Origin: Clavibacter michiganensis
GTDB lineage: Bacteria; Actinomycetota; Actinomycetes; Actinomycetales; Microbacteriaceae
Direction of reading: 5' to 3'
NCBI RefSeq assembly: GCF_016907085.1
Contig: NZ_JAFBBJ010000001.1
Coordinates: 1 to 64,000 of the forward strand
DNA: 64,000 nucleotides
This document shows, piece by piece, positions 39,197 to 49,351 of the stretch. Under the pieces are notes generated by a model. The model worked only from the letters and a program-made list of their open reading frames with translations, was not told the origin of the DNA and did not search any database. Within the stretch, counting starts at the first letter, position 1. Each line of letters opens with the position of its first letter. A program made the translations under genes and the position numbers.

Positions 39197-41668
39197 TCAG
39201 GCCGCCGGATCCACCTCGGCCTCCAGCGGCGTCGCCGTCACCGACGTGCCGACGTGCAGGCGGAACGCGCCGGGCTCGCGCTGCCAGCCGCCGTCCCAGT
39301 GCGCGAAGGTCCGCGCCCCGATCGCGACGTCGACCTCGGCGGACGCTCCCGCGTCGAGCTCCACGGACGTGAAGCCCGCGAGCCAGCGGACCGGCCGGTC
39401 GACCGCGGATCCCGGGCGCGACAGGTAGGCCTGCACGACCTGCTTGCCGGCGCGGTCGCCCGTGTTCGTCACGGTGACGGTCGCGGTGATCCCGCCGGCG
39501 CCGTCCTCGGCGACCCGCAGGTCGTCGATCTCGTGGGTCGTGTAGCCGAGGCCGTGCCCGAACGCGTAGGCCGGGGTCGCGCCCGAGCGGAGCCATGCCC
39601 GGTAGCCGACGTGGATCCCCTCGTCGTAGACCACCTTCCCGTCCACCGGCGTGACGGAGCGGACGGGCACGTCCTCCTCCGTCGCGGGCCAGGTGGTGGG
39701 GAGGCGGCCGCCCGGCTCCACGGCGCCGAACAGCACGTCGGCGAGGGCGCCGCCGAACTCCTGGCCGCCGAACCAGGCGAGGAGCAGCGCCTGCACGTCG
39801 TCGCGCCAGGGGAGGAGCACGGGGGATCCGGAGTTGACGACCACGATCGTCCGGGGGTTCGCGGCGGCGACGCGGCGCACCAGCTCGTCCTGGCGGCCGG
39901 GGAGCGCGAGCGAGTCGCGGTCGAAGCCCTCGGACTCGACCTGGGCGTTGGTGCCGACGACGACGATCGCGACGTCCGCGCCGGTCGCCGCCTCCACGGC
40001 CTCGTCCAGCAGGCGCTCGGGCGCCGACTCGTCGGCCTCGATGCCCACCGTGATCCCGAGGATGCCGGCGAGGCCGCCGGGCGCGCTGGTCAGCTCGAAC
40101 TCGACCTTCAGGTCCACCGGCTGCCCGGCGGCCGCGGCGACGGGCGCCGAGATCGAGGGCGGCGAGAGGAGGCTCGCGCCGAGGTCCATGCCCACGGGCG
40201 CGGCACCGTCCTCGCGGAGGAGCGCGCCGTCGGCGTACACGCGGCCGCGGCCGGTGGCGCTGAAGCCGACGAGCACCTCGCCCGTGGTCGCGGGCGTCCA
40301 CCGGGTCGTGATCTCGATGACCGCCGCCGTGCCCGTGGGCGCGTCGCCGCCGAAGTACATGAGCGTGGTCGCGCGGCGGTCCTCCGTGAACATCTCCTGC
40401 CCGTCGGCGTCGAGGAAGCGCACGAGCGCGCCAGGGGAGCCCGTGCGGGGGTTGACGATCTCCGCGAGCGGCAGCTCCTGGATCCCCTTCTGCACGACCG
40501 CGCCGCGCGCGTACCTCACGTCCACGTCGTCGCCGAGGGCCTGGCGGATCCCGTCGAGCGGCGTGACGACGTGCTCGGGGATGACGGTCGCGCTGCCGCC
40601 GCCCTGCGTGCGCGCCTCGACGGCGTTGTGCCCGATGACCGCGACGGAGCGGAGCGAGGAGGCGTCGAGCGGCAGGATCGCGTCCTCGTTGCGGACGAGC
40701 ACGGAGCCGGCCGCGGCGGCCGTGCGCGCGAACGCGACGCCGTCCTCGACCGCGACGGGCTCGGGCGCGACCGCGTCGAAGCCCTCGAGCGCGCCGACGC
40801 GAGCGGCGAGGCGCAGCAGGCGGACCACCTTGCGGTCGACGTCGGACTCGAGCACGCGGCCGTCGCGCACGGCGTCGAGGAGCGCGTCGCCCCACGCGCC
40901 GACGGGGCCCGGCATCTCGAGGTCCTGCGAGGCGCGCGCGGCGTCCACGCTGCGGACGCCCGTCCAGTCGCTCACCACCACGCCGTCGAAGCCCCACTCG
41001 GAGTTGAGCGGCGTCTCGAGCAGGTCGTTCTCGGTCGACGTGGTGCCGTTGATGGAGTTGTACGAGCTCATCACGAGCCACGCGCGCGACTCGACGACGG
41101 CCTTCTCGAACGCGGCCAGGTACAGCTCGCGGAGCGCGCGCTCGGAGACGACGCTGTCGGCCGTGAAGCGGTCCGTCTCGTATTCGTTGGCGACGTAGTG
41201 CTTGGGGGTCGCGCCGACGCCGTTCTCCTGCACGCCCGCCACGTAGGCGGCGGCGAGGTCGGCGGTGAGGAGCGGATCCTCGCTGAACGCCTCGAAGTGC
41301 CGGCCGCCGTAGGGCGAGCGGTGCAGGTTGATGGTCGGGCCGAGCACCACGTCGACGCCCTTGCGGCGCGCCTCCACCGCGGACGCGCGGCCGTAGCGGG
41401 CGGCGATCCCGGTGTCCCAGCTGGAGGACAGCGCGGACGCCGACGGCAGGTTGAGCGACGGGGAGCGCTCGTCCCAGACCTCGCCGCGGACGCCGCTGGG
41501 GCCGTCGGAGACGAGCATGCGGCGCAGGCCGATCCCGTCCACCGGCCAGGTGGTCCAGAAGTCGCGTCCCGTGATGAGCTGCACCTTCTGCTCGAGCGTG
41601 AGGCGGGAGGCGAGCTCCTCGAGGCGGGTCGTGTCGGGGTCGAGCGGGGTGGTGTCGTGCGGGTCCAT
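39197..41668 (-). CDS. Beta-glucosidase-like glycoside hydrolase, family GH3, with PA14 insert
   Basis: 823 residues. The GH3 N-domain starts at LEELASRLTLEQKV; DGPSGVRG, KHYVANEYE and the nucleophile motif VVSDW (Asp234) are clear. A PA14 sugar-binding insert lies at about 395-520, then the GH3 C-domain (VVVGTNAQVESEGFDRDSL) and a C-terminal fibronectin-III-like domain. There is no signal peptide, so it acts inside the cell on imported beta-glucosides. ATG 41668 has GAGGAG 5 bases upstream; an ATG at 41725 overlapping the MFS stop (ATGA) is the alternative. It follows the MFS transporter in one operon controlled probably by the TetR-type gene. Confidence 0.92.
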   Translation of the reverse strand: MDPHDTTPLDPDTTRLEELASRLTLEQKVQLITGRDFWTTWPVDGIGLRRMLVSDGPSGVRGEVWDERSPSLNLPSASALSSSWDTGIAARYGRASAVEARRKGVDVVLGPTINLHRSPYGGRHFEAFSEDPLLTADLAAAYVAGVQENGVGATPKHYVANEYETDRFTADSVVSERALRELYLAAFEKAVVESRAWLVMSSYNSINGTTSTENDLLETPLNSEWGFDGVVVSDWTGVRSVDAARASQDLEMPGPVGAWGDALLDAVRDGRVLESDVDRKVVRLLRLAARVGALEGFDAVAPEPVAVEDGVAFARTAAAAGSVLVRNEDAILPLDASSLRSVAVIGHNAVEARTQGGGSATVIPEHVVTPLDGIRQALGDDVDVRYARGAVVQKGIQELPLAEIVNPRTGSPGALVRFLDADGQEMFTEDRRATTLMYFGGDAPTGTAAVIEITTRWTPATTGEVLVGFSATGRGRVYADGALLREDGAAPVGMDLGASLLSPPSISAPVAAAAGQPVDLKVEFELTSAPGGLAGILGITVGIEADESAPERLLDEAVEAATGADVAIVVVGTNAQVESEGFDRDSLALPGRQDELVRRVAAANPRTIVVVNSGSPVLLPWRDDVQALLLAWFGGQEFGGALADVLFGAVEPGGRLPTTWPATEEDVPVRSVTPVDGKVVYDEGIHVGYRAWLRSGATPAYAFGHGLGYTTHEIDDLRVAEDGAGGITATVTVTNTGDRAGKQVVQAYLSRPGSAVDRPVRWLAGFTSVELDAGASAEVDVAIGARTFAHWDGGWQREPGAFRLHVGTSVTATPLEAEVDPAA

Positions 41669-41721
41669 GGGTGCTCCTCGGGGGACGTCGGCGTCGGATC
41701 GATCCTGCTCGCGTGCGGCGC

Positions 41722-43002
41722 TCATCGGACGCCCTTCACGCGGAACGCGGCGGCCGCGCCGAGGAGGCCGGCCGCGGCACCGGCGAGGAAGAGGCCGGGG
41801 TAGCCGGCGATCCCCACCACGCCGCTCGCGGCGGTCGGCACGAGCGACTGCGGCAGCGCCTGCGCGATGTTGACGACGCCGAGGTCCTTGCCGTTGTCGG
41901 CGTCGCTCGGCAGCACGTCGGTGATGAGCGCGAGGTCGACCGCGTAGAACGAGCCGATGCCCGCGCCGATGACGAGCTGCGCGACGTAGACGACGGCGAG
42001 GCTCGGCGCGAGGGCGAGGATCACGAGGCCGATCACGGCGACGAGCGCGGCGGCGGCCACGAAGACCTTGCGGCGGCCGAGCCGGTCGCTCAGCCAGCCG
42101 GCCACGAAGGTGGTGGCGACGACGCCGATCACGTTGAAGAGCGTCGCGACGAAGACGGCGTTGGCGACGTCGGCCTGCGCGACGCCGAGGTCGTCGATGA
42201 GGTAGAAGGCGAGGTAGTTCGTGGCGGTCACGGCGCCGGCCGTGAGCAGGAAGCGCATGAGCCAGGCCCAGCCGAAGTCGGGGTTGCGGCGCGGGTCGAA
42301 CACGAACGATCCGAGGAGCTCCCGCACGCTGAGGCGGGTGGTCGGGCGCTCGGTGAGCACGCGGTCGCGGAAGACGAGCGCGAAGACGACGACCACGGCG
42401 ACGCCGACCGCGCCGGGCACGAGCACCTGCTGCGTCGTGGTCGTGAACAGCTGCACGATGAAGGTGCCGACCACGAGCGAGCCGTTCTGGGCGACGCCGA
42501 TGGCCGCCGCGACCCGACCGCGGTTGCGCGGGCGGGCGGAGTCGGCCATGACGGCGATGAGCGCGGCGATGGCGGCGTTGAACGAGCCCTGCACGAGCAT
42601 CCAGGCGCCCACGAGCGCGAGCACGGTGGTGGCCTGTGTGAGGAGGATGAGCGCGCCGTACCCGAGGACGACGCCGCCGATGATCCAGGGGCGGCGCATG
42701 CCGAAGCGGCCGGGCGTGCGGTCGGAGAGGCGGCCGGCGAGCGGGTTCACGACCAGGGCGACGAGCGCGCCGAGGCCGAGCACGAGGCTGAGCGTGCCGG
42801 CGGTGTCGTCCGGCGCGACCTCGGCGACCTTGAGCGCGAGCGACACGATGATCGGCGGCATCAGCGCCACGAAGAGGCCGAGCAGCGCGATGGGCATGCC
42901 GATCTCGGCCCGGCGGGATCCGGGTGGGCGCGCACCGTCCGGCTGTCCGCTGCGGGCGCGCGACGCGCCCTCGGTGTGCTGATCTCGGACTGCGTCGGCC
43001 AC
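41722..43002 (-). CDS. MFS transporter, sugar:cation symporter-like
   Basis: 426 residues with twelve membrane helices. The loop between helices 2 and 3 reads GRLSDRTPGRFGMRRPWIIGG-like (split by position), resembling the GPH/SLC45 sugar transporters, and GWLSDRLGRRKV repeats the MFS motif in the second half. The start is GTG at 43002 with GGAGG 4 bases upstream; the N-terminal 30 residues are cytoplasmic and charged. It precedes the GH3 glucosidase in the same operon, so it likely imports the glucoside. A TetR-type gene is divergent. Confidence 0.86.
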   Translation of the reverse strand: MADAVRDQHTEGASRARSGQPDGARPPGSRRAEIGMPIALLGLFVALMPPIIVSLALKVAEVAPDDTAGTLSLVLGLGALVALVVNPLAGRLSDRTPGRFGMRRPWIIGGVVLGYGALILLTQATTVLALVGAWMLVQGSFNAAIAALIAVMADSARPRNRGRVAAAIGVAQNGSLVVGTFIVQLFTTTTQQVLVPGAVGVAVVVVFALVFRDRVLTERPTTRLSVRELLGSFVFDPRRNPDFGWAWLMRFLLTAGAVTATNYLAFYLIDDLGVAQADVANAVFVATLFNVIGVVATTFVAGWLSDRLGRRKVFVAAAALVAVIGLVILALAPSLAVVYVAQLVIGAGIGSFYAVDLALITDVLPSDADNGKDLGVVNIAQALPQSLVPTAASGVVGIAGYPGLFLAGAAAGLLGAAAAFRVKGVR

Positions 43003-43062
43003 GGTGCCTCCAGGTTCCTGCCCGCCCTCGTCGGCGGGATCGGCATGACGGTAGCACGCGAA

Positions 43063-43079
43063 ACCGACCTGCGGTAGGT
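43063..43079. promoter_or_regulatory. Candidate TetR-type operator between MFS and tetR genes
   Basis: ACCGACC and GGTAGGT flank TGC, an ACCNACC-TGC-GGTNGGT near-perfect palindrome. It lies between the leftward MFS gene (probable -10 TACCGT at 43053-43048) and the rightward regulator, so one repressor could control both. Confidence 0.6.
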
Positions 43080-43101
43080 ATTTAGGGCCCTCGCGGATCG
43101 C

Positions 43102-43113
43102 TAGGGTCGTGCC
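43102..43113 (+). promoter_or_regulatory. -10 box for a leaderless tetR transcript
   Basis: TAGGGT (43102-43107) and a 6-base gap precede the ATG at 43114. The same spacing occurs before galE and the PdtaS-type gene. Confidence 0.55.
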
Positions 43114-43749
43114 ATGGCAGTCGACGAGGGCCCGCGGCGGTACGCCAAGGGCGCTGCCCGTCGCCGCGAGATCCTCGAGGCGGCGCTCGCCCTCATCGCC
43201 GAGCGCGGCTACTCCGCGTCGTCGCTGCAGGAGATCGCCGACGCCGTGGGCATCAGCAAGGCCGGGGTCCTGCACTACTTCGACTCGCGGGAGGCGCTCA
43301 TCGCCGCCGTGCTCGAGGAGCGCGACGCCCACTCCGCGGCCGACTACCGCGAGGCGGTCCCCGACGGGGACCCCGCGGACATGGTCGGCATGCTCCTGCG
43401 CGCGAGCTCGCGCAACGCCGCGACGCCCGGCCTCGTCGCGCTGTACTCGCGCCTCGTCGTGGACGCGGCGGGCGCCGAGCACCCCGCGCACTCCTACATC
43501 GCGGACCGCTACGACCGCGTGGTCGGATCCGTCGCCGCGCAGGTGCGCGCCCTCGCGGTGGAGCTGCCCGCGGGACTGGACCCCGACTCCTTCGCGCGCG
43601 TCGCGGTGGCGGTGAGCGACGGCCTCCAGCTGCAGTGGAGCTATCGGCCCGAGATCGACATGCGCGACGCGCTCGAGCGGGCGATCCGCGCGCTCAGCGG
43701 CGGGGCGCTCCCCGTGCCGTCGGCGGATCCGGCCGCCGCGACCGGCTGA
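43114..43749 (+). CDS. TetR-family transcriptional regulator
   Basis: 211 residues. The HTH domain at residues ~15-62 (REILEAALALIAERGYS, then EIADAVGISKAGVLHYF) is typical of TetR. The ligand-binding C-domain is variable. It is divergent from the MFS/glucosidase operon with a palindrome between, and it probably represses that operon until a glucoside or related sugar is present. No ribosome binding site precedes the ATG; a TAGGGT box 6 bases upstream fits a leaderless mRNA. Confidence 0.93.
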   Translation: MAVDEGPRRYAKGAARRREILEAALALIAERGYSASSLQEIADAVGISKAGVLHYFDSREALIAAVLEERDAHSAADYREAVPDGDPADMVGMLLRASSRNAATPGLVALYSRLVVDAAGAEHPAHSYIADRYDRVVGSVAAQVRALAVELPAGLDPDSFARVAVAVSDGLQLQWSYRPEIDMRDALERAIRALSGGALPVPSADPAAATG

Positions 43750-43765
43750 GCACCGGGATCCCGCC

Positions 43766-45073
43766 TCAGAGCCGCCCGGTGGCCTTCAACCGGATGTAGC
43801 GGTCGGCCAGCGCGGGCGGCAGGTCCGCCGGCGCTCCCGTGACGACGTCCGCCCCGAGCCGCCGCACGGCGGCCTCGACGCGCGCCACGTCGAGCAGCGC
43901 GCGCTCCGCGGCGGCCGCGCGGTAGACGGCGGCGCGGCCGGAGCGGTCGGCGGCGCGCTCGGCGAGCCCGGGATCCACCACCGCGGCGACCAGGACGTGG
44001 TGCGTGCGCGTCAGCTGCGGCAGCACCTGCAGGAGCGCCCGCGCGCTGCCGGGGGAGTCGATGGCGGTGAGGAGCACCACGAGCGAGCGCTGCGACACGA
44101 TGCGGCGCACCAGCGCGGGCACGGCGGTCCAGTCGGTCTCGAGCAGCTCGGGGTCCACGGGCGCGAGCGCGTCGACCATGCGCGAGACGACGTCGCCGCC
44201 GGATCCCGCCCGCACCCGCGCCCGGACGCGGCGGTCGTGCGCGACCACGTCCACGCGGTCGCCCGACCGCGTGGCGAGCGCCGCGAGCAGCAGCGAGGCC
44301 TCGAACGCGGTGTCGAGCCGCGTCTCGTCGCGGATCCGGCCCGCCGCCGTGCGCCCCGTGTCGAGCACGAGCACCACGCGCCGGTCGCGCTCGGGCCGCC
44401 AGGTGCGGACGACCACGTCCTGCCGGCGGGCGGTCGCGCGCCAGTCGATGGAGCGCACGTCGTCGCCCCGCACGTAGTCGCGCAGGCTGTCGAACTCGGT
44501 GCCCTGGCCCCGCACCATGAGCGCGGTCCGGCCGTCGAGCTCGCGCATGCGGGCGAGGCGCGAGGGCAGGTGGCGGCGCGAGCGGAACGGCGGCAGGACC
44601 CGCACGGCGCCGGGGGAGAGGAGCGTCGCCTGGCGGGCGGCGAGGCCGAGCGGGCCGTGCGAGCGGATCGTGACGCGCTCGGTGCGGCGCTCGCCGCGGC
44701 GCGTCGGCGTGAGCGTCAAGCGGATCGCGCGGCGCTCGCCGGCGGGGATCCGCACCCGGTCGCGCGTGGAGGACGCGCCCGCGGACGGCTGCCAGGCGTC
44801 GCGCACCACGCCGCGGAGCGTGCGCGATCCGCGGTTGGTCACGAGCAGCACGCTCTCGCCGGTCTCGTCGAGCCGGATGCGCGCGGGCAGGCTCCGCTCG
44901 AGCGCGACCGCCCGGGGGCTGGCCGCCAGCGCGAGGTCGGTCGCCACGAGCAGGGCGACCAGGAGGATCCAGCCCGCGAGGAGCGCGTAGGCCGCGTCCG
45001 ACCCGTCGCCGAGCGCGACGAGCGGCGCGATCCCCAGGAGGAGGAGCGCGACCGTGCGTCCGGTGAGGGCCAT
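43766..45073 (-). CDS. DUF58-domain protein
   Basis: 435 residues. Two N-terminal helices (residues ~7-50) anchor the protein; the DUF58 core GTEFDSLRDYVRGDDVRSIDW-like block (split around residue 205) and VVLVLDTGRTAAG, a degenerate VWA metal site, follow. DUF58 proteins work with MoxR AAA ATPases as membrane-linked chaperones. The ATG at 45073 is 14 bases downstream of the moxR stop, so both are in the leftward operon. It is the last gene of the cluster before the inserted glucosidase cassette. Confidence 0.9.
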   Translation of the reverse strand: MALTGRTVALLLLGIAPLVALGDGSDAAYALLAGWILLVALLVATDLALAASPRAVALERSLPARIRLDETGESVLLVTNRGSRTLRGVVRDAWQPSAGASSTRDRVRIPAGERRAIRLTLTPTRRGERRTERVTIRSHGPLGLAARQATLLSPGAVRVLPPFRSRRHLPSRLARMRELDGRTALMVRGQGTEFDSLRDYVRGDDVRSIDWRATARRQDVVVRTWRPERDRRVVLVLDTGRTAAGRIRDETRLDTAFEASLLLAALATRSGDRVDVVAHDRRVRARVRAGSGGDVVSRMVDALAPVDPELLETDWTAVPALVRRIVSQRSLVVLLTAIDSPGSARALLQVLPQLTRTHHVLVAAVVDPGLAERAADRSGRAAVYRAAAAERALLDVARVEAAVRRLGADVVTGAPADLPPALADRYIRLKATGRL

Positions 45074-45087
45074 CTAGCGGCGCGCCA

Positions 45088-46037
<950 letters not shown>

Positions 46038-46041
<4 letters not shown>

Positions 46042-47297
46042 GGATCCATTCTCCTGGTGGGGTCGGTCGGGTCGGCGGCGCGGGCGACCCGGCGCTCGAG
46101 GGCGGCGAGGCGCCCGGCGAGGTCGACGAGGTCGCGGTCGGTGCGGGGGCGGTCGTCGAGGAGCAGGGCGCGGATCCGCGCGGGGTCCTCGAGCAGGGCG
46201 GCGGCGGACGCGGCCACGACGTCGTCGACGGTGGCGAGGCGGCCGAGCGCGAGCGTCGAGGCGATCCGGTCGACCGTGCCCACGCGCAGCGCGTCGAGGG
46301 CGTGCCCGCGCGCGTCCGCCCGCTGGTAGAGCCGCGCGCGGCCCTCGGCGGTCTCGTCGGCGCGCACCACGACGGGCAGCCGCTCGACCACGAGGGGTCC
46401 GAAGCGGCGGCCGCGCCACACGGCGGCGGCGAGGGCGGCGGCGCCCAGCAGCAGGATCGCCGGGGTCACCCACCCGGGCGTCAGCTCGCCGAGCGTGGGC
46501 GGCGCGTCGGAGGCGGCGTCGTCGGGCGACGGCGTGTACCAGACGAGCCGCGGCCGCTCGCCGAGCACGCCCAGCGCGAGGGCGGCGGATCCCTGCTCGG
46601 CGATGCGGTCGTTCGTGAGGATCGGATCGGCGCCGAGCACGGTCACGGTGCCGTCGGGCGCGAGCGTCGCCGGCACCTGGAGGAGCGCGGACGCGTCGCC
46701 GGTGTCGTCGGGGAAGCACGTGACGGCCGCCGCTCTGTCGTCGCCGAGGTACCGGAACACGGGCGCGTCGTCGGGCACGGATCCGGCGGCCCGCGCGGCG
46801 GGCAGCGCGCACGCGGCGTCGAGCGCGCGGTCGGCGGACTCGGCCGCGCCGCCCGCCGCCACGTCGGGCGCGATGGCCTGCAGCGTGCGGAAGTCGGGGG
46901 CGAGGAGCACCGTGCGCGTTGACAGGCGGCCGACCTCCGCCAGCCGGTCGTCGTCGAGGCGGTCGGACGTGGCGCCGAGCACGAGCGTCGCGTCGTCGCC
47001 GTCCCCCACGGCCGCACGCGCCTCCTCGAGCGTCGTGGCGAGCGTGACCTCCACCCCCTGGCCCTCGAGCACGCGGGCGAGCGCCTGCGTGCCCCCGGGC
47101 GCGGGGTTGTCGGGGGCGAGCGCGTCGCCCTGGCGCGCGGCGCCGGAGACCGCGAGCGACGCCAGCGCGACGACCACGGCGAGGGCGGCCAGCGCGATCC
47201 ACGTCCCGGCCCGCCGGAGCGCCTGGCGCGGCGTGCGGGTCTCGGCCGTCGCGACGGCGGCGGCCGGCGCGACCGTCGTGGGCGCGGGCGCGCTCAC
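46038..47297 (-). CDS. DUF4350-domain membrane protein
   Basis: 419 residues. One helix near residues 32-52 precedes an outside domain with the DUF4350 pattern (NPAPGGTQALARVLEGQGV, TLVLGATSDRLDDDRLAEV and VLLAPDF), a second helix (ILLLGAAALAAAVW) and a cytoplasmic tail with RLYQRADARGHAL. The family is a fixed neighbour of MoxR and DUF58 in actinobacteria. The GTG at 47297 lies in a GTGA overlap with the DUF4129 stop. Function unknown; probably a membrane part of the MoxR machine. Confidence 0.85.
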
Positions 47298-47980
47298 CGG
47301 GGACCCGCGCCCACGGGCTCGTGCAGCACGGGGACGGCCGTGCGGAGGTCGCGGTCGAGCGCGGAGAGCCGGTCGAGCATCTCCTCGGTGCCCGGCCGGC
47401 CGAGGTAGCGGACGGCGTCGAAGTCGTCGGCGGCCACGACGAGTCGCGCGGCGTGGGCCGGGTGCGCGGATCCCGCGCGCCGGGCGAACCCGCGGGCGGT
47501 GGTGCCCGGATCCACGGCCACGATCGTGCGCTCGGCCTGCTCGCGCGCTATCGCCCGGAAGAGGTCGGACGCGGCCTCCGCCAGGTCGCCCGCCCGACGG
47601 GACGCCTCGGCCGCGCGCCGCAGCTCCTCGGCCGAGCGCCGGTCGTCGGATCCGAACAGCCCGTCGCCGCCCGTCGCCGCCCGCCTGCGGTCCCGGCGCG
47701 GCGAACCGAACACGAGGAACGCCACCACGACCACCGCGAGCACGAGCACGCCGATCACCACGGGTGCGAGGTCCGCGAGGCCCCCGCCCGCCCCGCCGAG
47801 GAGAGAGGCGATCCAGTCGCCCACGGCCTGCGCCGCGAGGTCGAGCGCGTTCGGCCGCGCGGCCTCGTACTCGGGCTTGGCGAGCTCGTCGAGGAGCAGG
47901 CGGCGCGCGTCGTCGGCGTCGGGATCCAGCGGCACCGCGGCCGCGCGCGCGGCCGCGGTGAGGAGGGGGGAGCCTGTCAC
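47294..47980 (-). CDS. DUF4129-domain membrane protein
   Basis: 228 residues. A single helix (VVIGVLVLAVVVVAFLVFG) separates a short outside part from a C-terminal helical domain with LFRAIAREQAERTIVAVDPGTTARGF-like sequence, the DUF4129 signature (split into shorter motifs here: SDLFRAIAREQ and PGTTARGFARRAG). GTG 47980 overlaps the previous stop (GTGA). It belongs to the five-gene leftward cluster ending in DUF58. Function unknown. Confidence 0.83.
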   Translation of the reverse strand: MTGSPLLTAAARAAAVPLDPDADDARRLLLDELAKPEYEAARPNALDLAAQAVGDWIASLLGGAGGGLADLAPVVIGVLVLAVVVVAFLVFGSPRRDRRRAATGGDGLFGSDDRRSAEELRRAAEASRRAGDLAEAASDLFRAIAREQAERTIVAVDPGTTARGFARRAGSAHPAHAARLVVAADDFDAVRYLGRPGTEEMLDRLSALDRDLRTAVPVLHEPVGAGPR

Positions 47981-49239
47981 GCGCGTCCCGGACCGGCGGC
48001 GCCCGCGGGCGCCGCGTACGGGTCGCGCGCATCCGGCCCGGTGGCCGACGAGGCGCCCGCCGCGCGCTCCTCGGCGAAGCGCGCGAGCTCGAGGTCGAGC
48101 CCCTCGCGCCGCATCCGCAGGTCGATGTAGAGGATGGCCGCGTTCGCCGACGTGACGACGGCACCGACGCTGGCCACCACCACGCTCACCACGAGCGTCA
48201 CCAGCTGCGAGCCGATGTAGAAGACCACGGAGGCGTCGAAGGTCTGGAAGTCGAGCTCCCCGTTCGGGAACAGCACGGTCTGCAGGATGGAGGTCAGGAG
48301 CGTCAGCGGCACCGTCACCACGTTCGTGGCCGCGGACACGATCACCGCGGTGAGCAGCAGGATCCCGAGCACGCGCCAGAACGATCCGATCGTGAGCGAC
48401 CACGACCGCCGGGCCGCCGCCAGAGGCCGGAGCCGCTCGATCACGATGGCGCTCGGCACGAGGGCGAGGCGCGTCGAGACCCAGGCGGAGACGACCACGA
48501 GGCCCATCACGCCGAGCACGCCCACGATGATCCCCGCGGCGATGCCCGCGCCGCCGGCGAGCACCAGCAGCGCCACGATCCCGGCGAGCACCGCGAACAC
48601 GAGCGTCCACGCGGCCGTGAGGGAGAGGCTCCACAGCACGAGGGGCAGGATCCGCGGGCGGGCCAGCCGCCACAGCGCCCGCATCCGCAGCCGCTCGCCC
48701 AGCGTGCCGCGCGCCACCTCGCTCGCGACGACGCCCTGGAGGAACGCCGACGCGACGATCGACAGCACGAGCGTGACGATGGCGGCGATGACGACCGCCG
48801 CCACGCCCCCGGCGATGAGCGGCCCCTGGTCCGCCTCGCGGGCCGAGAGGATGCGCGTGACGACGAACCCGGTGACGCCGCCGACGATGACGAGGGTCAC
48901 CACGCCGACGAGCCCCTGGATCAGCAGCGCGCTGCCGACCGTGGCGCCGGGGTTCCGCCGCAGCGTCTGGAAGGAACCGGCGAGGATCGCGCCGAGTCCC
49001 AGCGGCCGCAGCGGCAGCAGGCCGGGCTTCGGCGGCGGGGTCCACCCGGGCGCGGCGCCCCAGCCGGGCGGCGGCGGGAACCCGACGCCGGGCGGGGGCG
49101 CGGACGGCGGGGCCGGGGGTGAGCCGGGCGCCTGCGGTGCCGCGTGTCCCGCGTCCGACCGCGTGCGATCCGGATCCGGGGACCCTCCCTGACCGGACGG
49201 TGCGCCGCCCGGGGCCTGCCAGCTCTGGTCATCGGTCAC
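47977..49239 (-). CDS. Polytopic membrane protein with Pro-rich N-terminus
   Basis: 420 residues. About 75 Pro/Gly-rich residues (PPPGVGFPPPPGWG) precede six or so helices of the type found in glycerophosphodiester phosphodiesterase membrane domains. This protein heads the MoxR/DUF4350/DUF4129 operon in many Microbacteriaceae. The start is GTG at 49239, with 112 bases to divergent mtrA. Function unknown; the Pro-rich part may interact with other proteins. Confidence 0.75.
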   Translation of the reverse strand: MTDDQSWQAPGGAPSGQGGSPDPDRTRSDAGHAAPQAPGSPPAPPSAPPPGVGFPPPPGWGAAPGWTPPPKPGLLPLRPLGLGAILAGSFQTLRRNPGATVGSALLIQGLVGVVTLVIVGGVTGFVVTRILSAREADQGPLIAGGVAAVVIAAIVTLVLSIVASAFLQGVVASEVARGTLGERLRMRALWRLARPRILPLVLWSLSLTAAWTLVFAVLAGIVALLVLAGGAGIAAGIIVGVLGVMGLVVVSAWVSTRLALVPSAIVIERLRPLAAARRSWSLTIGSFWRVLGILLLTAVIVSAATNVVTVPLTLLTSILQTVLFPNGELDFQTFDASVVFYIGSQLVTLVVSVVVASVGAVVTSANAAILYIDLRMRREGLDLELARFAEERAAGASSATGPDARDPYAAPAGAAGPGRA

Positions 49240-49351
49240 GCTCGCCAGCCTCCCACAGGCCGCGCGCGAAGTCCCGCGCCGGACGGGCCCGGCCGATGCC
49301 GCGGATCCACCGGCTACCCTGGGGGCCTACGAGGACAGGGAACACCTTCAG

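Noticed and set aside
39197..43057. Possible fusion of glucosidase with an N-terminal extension of more than 400 residues
   Set aside because: The extension is the out-of-frame reading of the MFS gene; the glucosidase has its own starts at 41725 or 41668.
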